From NCBI GenBank assembly GCA_963846315.1, contig CAWJVM010000006.1, positions 186,001 to 250,000 of the forward strand: a stretch of 64,000 bases of DNA. Reading direction: 5' to 3'. Made by a program: the position numbers and the translations under genes. This document shows positions 15,695 to 24,025 of the stretch, one piece after another. The notes beneath the pieces are model-generated. The model was not told the DNA's origin and ran no database searches. It saw only the letters and a program-made list of their open reading frames with translations. Numbering within the stretch: position 1 is the first letter of the stretch; every line of letters starts with the position of its first letter. This DNA comes from RPQJ01 sp963846315 (GTDB taxonomy: Bacteria > Pseudomonadota > Gammaproteobacteria > Steroidobacterales > Steroidobacteraceae).

Positions 15695-18166
15695 ATGACC
15701 AAGAATCTCGTCATCGTCGAGTCGCCGGCCAAGGCCAAGACCATCAAGAAGTACCTGGGCAAGGACTTCGAGGTGATGGCCTCCTATGGCCACGTGCGCG
15801 ATCTCGTGCCCAAGGAGGGCGCCGTCGACCCCACGCGTCAGTTCGCGATGCGCTGGGAGCTGATCGAAAAGAACAAGAAGCACGTCGATGCGATCACGCG
15901 CGCCGTGAAGAAGGCCGACGCGCTCTATTTGTCGACCGACCCCGACCGCGAAGGAGAGGCGATCTCCTGGCACCTGCAGCAGCTGCTGACCGAAGCAGGG
16001 GCGCTCGAGGGCAAGACAGTCCATCGCAGCGTCTTCTACGAAATCACGAAGAAGGCGGTGCAGGAAGCCGTCGACAACCCGCGCGAAATCGCCGACGAAC
16101 TGGTGAAGGCCTACCTGGCCCGTCGCGCGCTCGACTTCCTGGTCGGCTTCAACCTGTCACCGCTGTTGTGGAAAAAGGCGGGGCTGTCGGGCGCCTCGGC
16201 GGGCCGCGTGCAGAGTCCCGCCTTGCGGATGATCTGCGAGCGCGAGGAAGAGATCCTCGCGTTCAAGTCGCGTGAATACTGGTCGATCGACGCACAGGCG
16301 GCGAAAGACAGCGCGAATTTCACGGCCAAGCTGACGCAACTCGGCGGCCAGAAGGTCGAGCAGTTCACCGTCACGGACGTGGGCGGAGCGGAAGCGGCAA
16401 AGCAGAAACTCGAGCGCGACGCGAATGGCACCCTGGTCGTCGCGAACGTCGACAAGAAGCAGCGCCGGCGCAACCCCTCGCCACCCTTCACGACCTCTAC
16501 GCTGCAGCAGGAGGCCGCGCGCAAGCTCGGCTTCGGCGCGCAGCGCACGATGCGCCTCGCGCAACGCTTGTATGAAGGTGTCGACTTCGGTGAAGGCCCG
16601 GTCGGCCTCATCACCTACATGCGTACCGACTCGGTGAGCCTCGGCGCAGACGCGATCAGCGAAATCCGCAGCGCCATCAAGACGATGTACGGTGCCGCTG
16701 CGCTGCCGGACACGCCGCGCATCTACAAGACCAAGTCGAAGAACGCCCAGGAAGCGCACGAAGGCGTGCGGCCGACGTCGGCTGCGCGCACGCCCGAAGA
16801 ACTCGGCGGCAAGATCGAAGCGGACGAGCACAAGCTCTACACGCTGATCTGGCGCCGCGCCGTCGCGAGCCAGATGGAAGCCGCGGTGTTCGACACGGTC
16901 GCAGTCGATCTCGCTGCCGGCCCGGGCAACGTGTTCCGCGCCAACGGTTCGACGCTGCTGTCGCCGGGGTTCCTTGCGGTCTACCGCGAAAGCTTCGACG
17001 ACGTGTCGCTGAACCCGGACGACGACGAGAACCGCCTGCTGCCCGCGCTCGAGAAGGGCGACCAGGTGCGGCTGCTCGCCATCGACACGGAGCAGCACTT
17101 TACCGAACCGCCGCCGCGCTACTCCGAGGCGAGCCTGGTCAAGGCGCTCGAGGAGCACGGCATCGGCCGCCCGTCGACGTACGCCAGCATCATCCAGACG
17201 CTGCTGTACAAGAAGTACTGCGAGCTGGTGAACAAGCGCTTCATCCCGACCGACCTCGGCAAGATCGTGAGCCGCTTCCTGACGGGAAATTTCGAGCGCT
17301 ACGTCGACTACGGCTTCACCGCCGCGATGGAAGACGAACTCGACAACATCTCGCGCGGCGAAGAAGACTGGCTGCCGATGCTCGAGCGCTTCTGGGACGA
17401 TCTCAAGAAGCAGGTGGATGATGTCACCGAGAACGTCACGCGTTCGGACGTAGCGATGGAACGCCCGCTCGGCATCGACCCGGTCTCGGGCCGCCCGGTG
17501 AGCGTGCGTTACGGCCGCTTCGGAGCGTTCGCGCAGATCGGCACGCGCGAAGACGAAGAGAAGCCCAAGTTCGCGAGCCTGAAGCCGGGCCAGCGCATGG
17601 ACGACCTCACGCTCGATCTGGCGCTCGAACTGTTCCAGCTGCCGCGCACGCTTGGGCTTTGGGAAGACGGCTACCCGATCAAGGTGGCGGTGGGCCGCTT
17701 CGGCCCGTACGTCCAGTACGGCGCCAAGAAGTACGCTTCGCTCAAGAAAGAAGACGATCCGTACACCGTCACGCTCGAACGCGCGCTCGATATCATCCGC
17801 GAAAAGCAGACGATCGAGGCGAACCGGATCATCAAGGAATTCGGCGACGCTGGCGTCCAGGTGTTGAATGGCCGCTACGGCCCGTACATCACCGACGGCA
17901 AGAAAAACGGCAAGATCCCCAAGGATCGCGACCCGAATTCGCTGACGCTCGAAGAGTGCCAGGCGCTGCTCGCCGTGGCGCCGGAGCGCGGCACGAACCG
18001 CTGGGGTCGCAAGACTGCCGCGAAAGCCACCGGCAAGACGGCTGCGAAGGTGACCGACACCGCAGTCGCCGCCGAGCCGAAAAAGAAGACTGCGGTGAAG
18101 AAAAAGGCGGCGCCGAAGAAGAAGGCCGTTGCGAAGAAGAAGGCACCCGCGAAGAAAACTGCCTGA
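15695..18166 (+). CDS. topA: DNA topoisomerase I (type IA)
   Basis: An 823-residue enzyme that relaxes negative supercoils. The TOPRIM domain is at the N-terminus (LVIVESPAKAKTIKKYLG, STDPDREGEA). The catalytic Tyr lies in GLITYMRTDSV. Instead of the Cys4 zinc ribbons of E. coli TopA, the C-terminus has repeated Topo_C-type modules (GRFGAFAQIG, GRFGPYVQYG, GRYGPYITDG) and a 45-residue Lys/Ala tail. The same layout is seen in xanthomonad and actinobacterial enzymes. ATG 15695 follows GAGGGAC; a TTG at 15686 is in frame but lacks support. hemF follows after 11 bases. Confidence 0.96.
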   Translation: MTKNLVIVESPAKAKTIKKYLGKDFEVMASYGHVRDLVPKEGAVDPTRQFAMRWELIEKNKKHVDAITRAVKKADALYLSTDPDREGEAISWHLQQLLTEAGALEGKTVHRSVFYEITKKAVQEAVDNPREIADELVKAYLARRALDFLVGFNLSPLLWKKAGLSGASAGRVQSPALRMICEREEEILAFKSREYWSIDAQAAKDSANFTAKLTQLGGQKVEQFTVTDVGGAEAAKQKLERDANGTLVVANVDKKQRRRNPSPPFTTSTLQQEAARKLGFGAQRTMRLAQRLYEGVDFGEGPVGLITYMRTDSVSLGADAISEIRSAIKTMYGAAALPDTPRIYKTKSKNAQEAHEGVRPTSAARTPEELGGKIEADEHKLYTLIWRRAVASQMEAAVFDTVAVDLAAGPGNVFRANGSTLLSPGFLAVYRESFDDVSLNPDDDENRLLPALEKGDQVRLLAIDTEQHFTEPPPRYSEASLVKALEEHGIGRPSTYASIIQTLLYKKYCELVNKRFIPTDLGKIVSRFLTGNFERYVDYGFTAAMEDELDNISRGEEDWLPMLERFWDDLKKQVDDVTENVTRSDVAMERPLGIDPVSGRPVSVRYGRFGAFAQIGTREDEEKPKFASLKPGQRMDDLTLDLALELFQLPRTLGLWEDGYPIKVAVGRFGPYVQYGAKKYASLKKEDDPYTVTLERALDIIREKQTIEANRIIKEFGDAGVQVLNGRYGPYITDGKKNGKIPKDRDPNSLTLEECQALLAVAPERGTNRWGRKTAAKATGKTAAKVTDTAVAAEPKKKTAVKKKAAPKKKAVAKKKAPAKKTA

Positions 18167-18177
18167 GGGTGATGGGC

Positions 18178-19116
18178 ATGAGCACCGGCACACCATCGAC
18201 GCCCGTCGTCATCGCGTACCTGCGCGACCTGCACGACCGCATCACGACGGCGCTGCAGCAAGCGGACGGAGGCGCGACCTTCCGCCGCGACAGCTGGGAG
18301 CGACCGGAAGGCGGTGGCGGTGAATCACGCGTGCTGCGCGATGGCGCGGTGTTCGAGCAGGCCGGCATCAATTTTTCACACGTGATGGGCGGCAAGCTGC
18401 CCGCCTCCGCCACGGCACAGCGACCGGAACTGGAAGGCGCGAGCTTCGAGGCGACGGGCGTGTCGCTCGTCATCCATCCACGCAATCCCTACGTGCCGAC
18501 GTCGCACGCCAACGTTCGCTTTTTCATGGCGATCAAGGACGGCCTGCCCGCGGCCTGGTGGTTCGGCGGCGGCTTCGACCTGACACCTTATTACCCGTTC
18601 GAAGAAGACGTGCTGCATTGGCACCGCACATCGAAAGCGGCTTGCGATCCGTTCGGCCCCGACGTGTACGCGAAGTACAAAGAGTGGTGCGACCGCTATT
18701 TCTACCTCAAGCACCGCAACGAAACGCGTGGCGCCGGCGGCCTGTTCTTCGACGATCTCAACGAATGGGGCTTCGAGAAATCGTTCGCCTTCATGCGCAG
18801 CGTCGGCGACAGTTACGTGCCGGCGTACCTGCCGATCGTCGAGAAGCGCAAGGACACACCGTACGGCGAGCGCGAGCGGAACTTCCAGCTCTACCGCCGG
18901 GGACGTTATGTTGAATTCAACCTCGTCTACGACCGCGGCACGATCTTCGGGTTGCAGACCGGGGGTCGCATCGAATCGATATTGATGTCGCTGCCGCCGC
19001 TGGTGCGCTGGGAATACGACTACAAACCCACGCCGGGCACGCCGGAAGAGCGGCTTTATGAGGATTTCCTGAGGCCGCGAGACTGGCTGGCCGAATTGGC
19101 GCCGGCCGCGAAGTAG
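18178..19116 (+). CDS. hemF: oxygen-dependent coproporphyrinogen III oxidase
   Basis: A 312-residue haem-pathway enzyme that oxidatively decarboxylates coproporphyrinogen III to protoporphyrinogen IX using O2. Diagnostic segments are FSHVMGGKLP, VIHPRNPYVPTSHANVRFF, WWFGGGFDLTPYYPFEEDV, and YVEFNLVYDRGTIFGLQTGGRIESILMSLPP. Length fits the family (about 300). ATG 18178 is 7 bases from GAGGGT; an ATG at 18172 is too close to that site. The use of HemF indicates growth with oxygen. Four other haem genes (hemB, hemC, hemD and hemX/hemY) are elsewhere in the window. Confidence 0.96.
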   Translation: MSTGTPSTPVVIAYLRDLHDRITTALQQADGGATFRRDSWERPEGGGGESRVLRDGAVFEQAGINFSHVMGGKLPASATAQRPELEGASFEATGVSLVIHPRNPYVPTSHANVRFFMAIKDGLPAAWWFGGGFDLTPYYPFEEDVLHWHRTSKAACDPFGPDVYAKYKEWCDRYFYLKHRNETRGAGGLFFDDLNEWGFEKSFAFMRSVGDSYVPAYLPIVEKRKDTPYGERERNFQLYRRGRYVEFNLVYDRGTIFGLQTGGRIESILMSLPPLVRWEYDYKPTPGTPEERLYEDFLRPRDWLAELAPAAK

Positions 19117-19184
19117 TTGCCTTCGCCACGGGAGGCGTGTGACCCGCCTGCACCCGCGCGACCGGCAGTCTCGACAGAGGGGCG

Positions 19185-19592
19185 TCAGGCTGCTGGTGTC
19201 GGCGCCGGCAGTATCACCCGACTCGCCGGACAGAACACCGGCTTGCCACGCGCTGCAGCGTGGTAATTGACCACCAGGTCGCCTGCCTGCAGAACGATCC
19301 GGTAGCCGGCAACGAGCGCCTGCGTGTAGAGCATCCCAGGCTTGGGGCAACCGAGCGAACCGTCCGGCCAGGTCACCGGCTCGGCGCTCGTCACCTGGAT
19401 ATCCGCGCGCGCGGTGGTCGAACGGTTGGCGGCATCGTCGAGCGCTGCCTCGATCATGTCAGCGGGTACATTCGCCACGGGTTGCTCCTTGACCACCGGC
19501 GGTGGGCCGCCGGCCTGTTGCCCCAGGGCGCACCCGGACACAAACGTGCAAGCCAGCCACGCTCCCGTCAGGGGCCCGCGCCAGCGAACCAT
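19185..19592 (-). CDS. small secreted lipoprotein of unknown function
   Basis: A 135-residue predicted lipoprotein: signal segment LTGAWLACTF then lipobox VSGC. The core VTWPDGSLGCPKPGMLYTQALVAGYRIVLQAGDLVVNYHA is a recurring motif of small Gram-negative envelope proteins with no assigned function. Two Cys in the mature part (LGC and VFC) could form a disulfide. I chose ATG 19592, which puts the signal at the N-terminus. An ATG at 19631 would add 13 residues. It is divergent from rlmJ. Confidence 0.72.
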   Translation of the reverse strand: MVRWRGPLTGAWLACTFVSGCALGQQAGGPPPVVKEQPVANVPADMIEAALDDAANRSTTARADIQVTSAEPVTWPDGSLGCPKPGMLYTQALVAGYRIVLQAGDLVVNYHAAARGKPVFCPASRVILPAPTPAA

Positions 19593-19676
19593 CGAACCGG
19601 GACATGGCCGGTGCAGTACTCTTGTCGGCATCTAGCGTGACTCCGTTGCGTGACCCGGGACCCGGATCGGTCAGAC

Positions 19677-20528
19677 ATGAATTATCGCCACGCGTTCCAT
19701 GCGGGGAACTTTGCAGACGTGCTGAAGCACGTCGTCCTGACGATGCTCGTTGAGCACCTGAAGAAGAAGCCCGCGCCCTTTTTCTACCTCGATACGCATG
19801 CCGGTGGCGGCACCTACGACCTGAGCCTCGGCGAGTCGCAGCGCAGTGGCGAATACAAGAATGGCATCGGCCGGTTGCTCGAGTTTCCCGAGGCTGCGCT
19901 CGCGCCGGAAGTCGCGCACTACGTGCGCCTGGTCAAGGACTGCGCAGGCCCGGGCCGCAGCGCGATCACAGCCTACCCCGGATCGCCGACCATCGTCGCG
20001 AAAATGCGCCGGCTGACGGACCGGATGGTGCTGGCGGAGACGCATGCGCGCGAAGCCCAGGCCCTGCGCTCCAGTTTCGGCTGGCAGAAACTCGTGTCGA
20101 TTGTGGAAAGTGACGGCTACGCCGCATTGAAAGCCCAGTTGCCGCCGCGCGAAAACCGTGGGCTCGTGCTGATCGATCCGCCCTTCGAGACGGACAATGA
20201 GTTCGATCGCATTCTCGCCGCACTCGAAACCGGCTACGAGCGCTGGCCGACCGGCACGTACTGCATCTGGTACCCGCTCACGGAACGTGCTGCACCGCTG
20301 CGCTTCCGCCGCAATCTCGACGGTTCGGGCATCCGCAAGGTGCTCGACGTGACGATGAGCGTGATGCCGGACGACACCGCCGTGGGCCTGCGCGGCTCGG
20401 GGCTCGTGATCGTGAATCCGCCGTGGATGCTCGATGAGCGGCTTGCGGAACTGCTGCCCGACCTGCATCGGCTGCTGGTCCCCGACGGCGCGGGCCGCAC
20501 GAGCGTCGAGTGGTGGGTCGGCGAGTGA
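19677..20528 (+). CDS. rlmJ: 23S rRNA A2030 N6-methyltransferase RlmJ
   Basis: A 283-residue methyltransferase for A2030 of 23S rRNA. It starts MNYRHAFHAGNFADVLKHVVL, the strongly conserved RlmJ opening. The N6-adenine catalytic motif is DPPF in LVLIDPPFE, and WYPLTERAAP and NPPWMLD follow later. The upstream in-frame TTG (19650) adds unconserved residues, so ATG 19677 is preferred. The stop TGA (20526-20528) abuts repeat copy C, and the gene converges with tag. Confidence 0.95.
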   Translation: MNYRHAFHAGNFADVLKHVVLTMLVEHLKKKPAPFFYLDTHAGGGTYDLSLGESQRSGEYKNGIGRLLEFPEAALAPEVAHYVRLVKDCAGPGRSAITAYPGSPTIVAKMRRLTDRMVLAETHAREAQALRSSFGWQKLVSIVESDGYAALKAQLPPRENRGLVLIDPPFETDNEFDRILAALETGYERWPTGTYCIWYPLTERAAPLRFRRNLDGSGIRKVLDVTMSVMPDDTAVGLRGSGLVIVNPPWMLDERLAELLPDLHRLLVPDGAGRTSVEWWVGE

Positions 20529-20565
20529 AGGGGTTTCCCTAACCCCTAACCCCTTCCCTTCACTT
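20529..20565. repeat. GGGGTTA-type repeat, copy C (short form)
   Basis: A short version between convergent rlmJ and tag. AAGGGG (20529-20534) faces two TAACCCC units and TTCCCTTCA (20540-20563). The TAG stop of tag (20546-20548 on the minus strand) is formed by a repeat unit, so the last codons of tag are repeat DNA. Confidence 0.65.
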
Positions 20566-21286
20566 CCTCATGGCGGAAGCACGTCACCACGTGATCATTC
20601 ACCATGCCGGTCGCCTGCATGTGCGCGTACATGATCGTGGAGCCCACGAACTTGAAGCCGCGTCGCTGCAGGTCCTTGCTGAACGCATCGGACTCCGGCG
20701 ACGTCGCCGGCACCTGTGACATCTCGCGCCAGCGGTTGATGAGCGGCTTGCCGCCCACGAACTGCCAGCTGTAGGCCGCGAAGCTGCCGAACTCCTGCTG
20801 CACCTCGAGAAAGCAGCGCGCATTGGTGATCGCAGCGGCGACCTTCAGCCGATTGCGCACGATGCCGGGGAACTGCAGCAGCTTCTCGACCCTGCGCGCA
20901 TCGAACCGTGCGACCTTGACCGGATCGAAATCGGCGAACGATTGGCGATAACCCTCGCGCTTGCGCAGGACCGTCGACCAGCTGAGGCCGGCCTGGGCGC
21001 CCTCCAGGATCAGGAATTCGAACAGCCGGCGGTCGTCGTGGACCGGAACACCCCATTCCTGGTCGTGATAAGCGATGTATTCCGCGCTCATGCCGGCATA
21101 CGACCAGCCACAACGGGGCCGGGAATCGGGTGCCTGCGGCGCGGACTGGCCTGCGGCGCCCTTAGGCGTCGTGGCTCGGGCACTGGGTTTCCGACCGGCT
21201 TTGACGACCTTTGTGACCTTGGTGACGGCAGGCTTTTCGCTTCTCGGGGCAGCTTGCGACCGGGACGAACGGGTTCTGGTGCTCAT
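20546..21286 (-). CDS. tag: DNA-3-methyladenine glycosylase I
   Basis: A 246-residue base-excision repair enzyme removing N3-methyladenine. The zinc-binding residues are visible: RCGWSY (first Cys), AYHDQEWG (His) and NDHVVTCFRHEE (His and Cys). The core begins at about residue 55; before it lies a 50-residue Ser/Thr/Lys/Arg-rich tail absent from the E. coli enzyme. The C-terminal KGRG and stop come from repeat copy C. A CAGAAT hexamer (21293-21298) ends 6 bases before the ATG and no ribosome binding site is seen, so the mRNA may be leaderless. Confidence 0.94.
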   Translation of the reverse strand: MSTRTRSSRSQAAPRSEKPAVTKVTKVVKAGRKPSARATTPKGAAGQSAPQAPDSRPRCGWSYAGMSAEYIAYHDQEWGVPVHDDRRLFEFLILEGAQAGLSWSTVLRKREGYRQSFADFDPVKVARFDARRVEKLLQFPGIVRNRLKVAAAITNARCFLEVQQEFGSFAAYSWQFVGGKPLINRWREMSQVPATSPESDAFSKDLQRRGFKFVGSTIMYAHMQATGMVNDHVVTCFRHEEVKGRG

Positions 21287-21292
21287 GCGCGG

Positions 21293-21298
21293 ATTCTG
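21293..21298 (-). promoter_or_regulatory. -10-like hexamer 6 nt before tag ATG
   Basis: CAGAAT on the minus strand, then CCGCGC, then ATG at 21286. The spacing would put transcription start on or beside the A of ATG. The -35 region is not convincing. Confidence 0.4.
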
Positions 21299-21385
21299 CC
21301 TTCCCCGTTGCGGCTTTTGCGTCCTTTTCGCGGCCCGTACTGCTCGGGTATAAGGTCTGGATCCCAACGCAAAAGCGTGCCGTCA

Positions 21386-22402
21386 ATGACCCACCCCGAC
21401 GCCCCAGGCCAGTTTCCTCGTGTCCGCATGCGCCGCATGCGCCGCGACGCCTTCTCGCGCCGCATGATGCGCGAGACGACGCTGACGCCCGACGACTTCA
21501 TCTACCCGATGTTCGTCATGGAAGGCACGAAGCAGCGCGTGGCGATCCCGTCGATGCCGGGCATCGAGCGTGTGTCCGTGGACGAGCTGGTGCGTGAGGC
21601 CGAAGAAATCGCGCGCCTCGGCATCCCGGCACTCGCCCTCTTCCCGGTCACGCCGCTCGAAGTGAAGAGCCTCGACGGCCGCGAGGCCTGGAACCCGCAA
21701 GGCCTGGCACAGCGTGCAGTGCGTGCGATCAAGAAGGCCGTGCCCGAACTCGGTGTCATCACCGACGTCGCGCTCGATCCGTTCACCACCCACGGGCAGG
21801 ACGGCATCATCGACGGGTCTGGCTACGTGATGAACGACGTGACAGTTGCCGCGCTCGTGAAGCAAGGTCTCTCGCATGCCGAGGCCGGCGCCGATGTCGT
21901 GGCACCTTCCGACATGATGGACGGTCGTATCGGTGCCCTGCGCGATGCGCTCGAAGCCGCTGGCCAGATCCACACGCGCATCCTCGCGTATTCCGCCAAG
22001 TACGCGTCGAGCTACTACGGCCCGTTCCGTGACGCCGTCGGATCGGCCGGCAACCTCGGCAAGGGCAACAAGTACAACTACCAGATGGACCCGGGCAATT
22101 CGGACGAGGCGCTGCGCGAAGTCGAGCTCGACCTTGCCGAAGGCGCGGACATGGTGATGGTGAAGCCCGGCATGCCGTACCTCGACATCGTGCGCCGCGT
22201 GAAAGACCGCTTCGGGGCGCCCACGTTCGTGTACCAGGTCAGCGGCGAGTACGCGATGCACATGGCCGCCGCGCAGAACGGCTGGCTGGACGAACGTGCC
22301 GTCGCGCTCGAGTCGCTCAACTGCATCAAGCGCGCCGGCGCCGACGGCATCCTCACGTATTTCGCGAAACGCGCAGCCATGTGGCTGCAGGAAAGGGGTT
22401 AG
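21386..22402 (+). CDS. hemB: porphobilinogen synthase (delta-aminolevulinate dehydratase)
   Basis: A 338-residue enzyme joining two 5-aminolevulinate molecules into porphobilinogen. The Schiff-base lysines lie in YSAKYASSYYGPF and MVKPGMPYLD. The metal-site segment reads DVALDPFTTHGQDG: aspartates and threonine stand where zinc enzymes have cysteines, so this is the Mg/K-type HemB. ATG 21386 starts MTHPDAPGQFPRVRMRR. The final Gln-Glu-Arg-Gly and TAG stop are within or at the edge of repeat copy D (AGGGGTTAG). Confidence 0.96.
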   Translation: MTHPDAPGQFPRVRMRRMRRDAFSRRMMRETTLTPDDFIYPMFVMEGTKQRVAIPSMPGIERVSVDELVREAEEIARLGIPALALFPVTPLEVKSLDGREAWNPQGLAQRAVRAIKKAVPELGVITDVALDPFTTHGQDGIIDGSGYVMNDVTVAALVKQGLSHAEAGADVVAPSDMMDGRIGALRDALEAAGQIHTRILAYSAKYASSYYGPFRDAVGSAGNLGKGNKYNYQMDPGNSDEALREVELDLAEGADMVMVKPGMPYLDIVRRVKDRFGAPTFVYQVSGEYAMHMAAAQNGWLDERAVALESLNCIKRAGADGILTYFAKRAAMWLQERG

Positions 22403-22490
22403 GGGGATAGGGGTTCGTCGGAACGTCGCGCGCGACGAAGTTCGAACCCGCCACCTGACACCGCCCCTCCGACTAACCCTGACCCCTTCC
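22391..22490. repeat. GGGGTTA-type palindromic repeat, copy D
   Basis: The left arm 22391-22422 has three G-runs (TTA and ATA spacers) then TTCGTCGGAA. The right arm 22467-22490 is CTCCGACTAACCCTGACCCCTTCC. The loop contains a 14-bp perfect palindrome CGTCGCGCGCGACG (22424-22437). It lies between hemB, whose stop it supplies, and aroE. Confidence 0.8.
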
Positions 22491-22539
22491 TCACCTCTCC
22501 TCACCTTCCTCACCTTCCTGGCCTTCCTACTCTTCCCCA

Positions 22540-23397
22540 GTGTCCGACTCCTACGCCCTCTTCGGCTTTCCGGTCCACCACAGCTGGTCGCCGTTCATTC
22601 ACGGCCTGTTCGCGCGGCAGACCGGCCAGGACATGACGTACCGGTTGCGCGAGTCGCCGCCAGAGCAGTTCCGTCACGAGGTACTGGATTTCTTCTTCGA
22701 GGACGGCGGCCACGGTGCCAACGTCACCGTGCCGCACAAGCGCGCTGCCACCGACCTCGTCAACGAACTGACCCCGCGTGCGCAACTTGCGGATGCCGTC
22801 AATACGATCCTGCGCCGCGACGGCGAACTGATCGGCGACAACACGGACGGCGTCGGCCTGGTGACCGACCTCACCCGAAACCTCCGGCTGCAGCTCGCAT
22901 CGCCACGCATCCTGCTGCTCGGTGCAGGCGGTGCCGCGCGCGGAGCGCTGGGTCCGCTGCTCAAACTGCAACCGTCGACGGTCGTGATTGCCAATCGCAC
23001 GGCGGAGCGCGCCATCGAACTGGCCCGCGAATTCTCCGACTTCGGCGAGGTCAGCGGCGGCGCCTTCGACGGCATCGAGCCGCTTGAGCCGTTCGACCTG
23101 ATCGTCAACGCGACGTCGGCCAGCCTCAAGGGCGAGGTACCGCCGATTCCAGCGCGCGCCGTGGACACGGACACCATGTGCTACGACATGGCTTACGGCA
23201 TCGGTGAGACACCATTCACGCAATGGGCCCGCGATCGCGGCGTGACCAGGGTGGCACAGGGCTGGGGCATGCTGGTCGAGCAGGCAGCCGAAGCATTCTA
23301 TGTCTGGCGCGGCGTGCGCCCGGAAACACCGCCGGTGCTCGAAGCGTTGCGCGCTCGCGCTACGACGCTGGCCACTGCTGCGCGTACTCGTTCTTGA
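22540..23397 (+). CDS. aroE: shikimate dehydrogenase (NADP+)
   Basis: A 285-residue enzyme reducing 3-dehydroshikimate in aromatic amino-acid synthesis. Substrate motifs HSWSPFIHG and NVTVPHK (with catalytic Lys) and Asp in NTDGVGL are present. The NADP fold has LLLGAGGAARGAL and the Asn-Arg-Thr specificity segment IANRTAERA. The GTG 22540 start is preceded by a CT-rich tract (22483-22537) with no Shine-Dalgarno sequence. Its 3' end overlaps the convergent carbonic-anhydrase-like gene by 38 bases. Confidence 0.96.
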   Translation: MSDSYALFGFPVHHSWSPFIHGLFARQTGQDMTYRLRESPPEQFRHEVLDFFFEDGGHGANVTVPHKRAATDLVNELTPRAQLADAVNTILRRDGELIGDNTDGVGLVTDLTRNLRLQLASPRILLLGAGGAARGALGPLLKLQPSTVVIANRTAERAIELAREFSDFGEVSGGAFDGIEPLEPFDLIVNATSASLKGEVPPIPARAVDTDTMCYDMAYGIGETPFTQWARDRGVTRVAQGWGMLVEQAAEAFYVWRGVRPETPPVLEALRARATTLATAARTRS

Positions 23398-23902
23398 GCA
23401 GCACGTAATCGCGCGCCATCTTCGGAATGCGCGCGATCTCGTCGGCTCTCAGTTGACGCGAACGTCGTGCGGGATTGCCCACGTACAGGTAGCCGGACTC
23501 CAGGTGCTTGCCCGGCGTGACGACGCTGCCGGCGCCGATGATCACGTCGCTCGCCACGTCGACCCCGTCCAGCACGATGGCGCCGATCCCGACCAGCACC
23601 CGGTCGGCGATCGTGCAGCCGTGCAACGCGACCTTGTGGCCGATGACGACGTCGTCGCCGAGGATCGTAGCCCAGCCCGCGTCGTTGCCGGGGTAGGGGC
23701 GCGAGACGTGGATGATGCTGGCGTCCTGCACGTTGCTGCGGGCGCCGATCCGGATGCGATTGACGTCGCCGCGGATCAGCACCAGCGGCCAGACCGAAGC
23801 GTCCGCGCCGAGCTCGACGTCGCCAACGACCAGCGCCGTGGGGTCGACCCAGGCGCCGGGGCCTAAGGTGGGTGACACGCTTCGATAGGCTCGAATCGCC
23901 AT
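23360..23902 (-). CDS. gamma-carbonic anhydrase family protein (YrdA/PaaY-like)
   Basis: A 180-residue left-handed beta-helix protein. The hexapeptide repeats run from GAWVDPTALVVGDVELGADASVW to VDVASDVIIGAGSVVTPGKHL, with the trimer/metal residues in RGDVNRIRIGARSNVQD, ASIIHV and GHKVALHGC. The C-terminal helix ends MARDYVLLKNEYAQQ. Family members bind zinc at trimer interfaces; some hydrate CO2, others act as thioesterases. Here the role is undetermined. ATG 23902. A TAGACT -10-like box lies about 36 bases upstream. Confidence 0.9.
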   Translation of the reverse strand: MAIRAYRSVSPTLGPGAWVDPTALVVGDVELGADASVWPLVLIRGDVNRIRIGARSNVQDASIIHVSRPYPGNDAGWATILGDDVVIGHKVALHGCTIADRVLVGIGAIVLDGVDVASDVIIGAGSVVTPGKHLESGYLYVGNPARRSRQLRADEIARIPKMARDYVLLKNEYAQQWPAS

Positions 23903-24025
23903 GCTGGACCGCTCGCATTCGACGGAAATGGGACGACAGTCTAGACGCTGATGCCCCGCGACCGGCAATCTTGCCACTCGCGGGGGGCCGCCCCGCTCCA
24001 ATGAAAGAAAGTCAGGGAGTCGCCG

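Noticed and set aside
16157..18196. Long open frame antisense to topA
   Set aside because: topA is certain from motifs; the reverse reading is an Arg/Ala-rich shadow.
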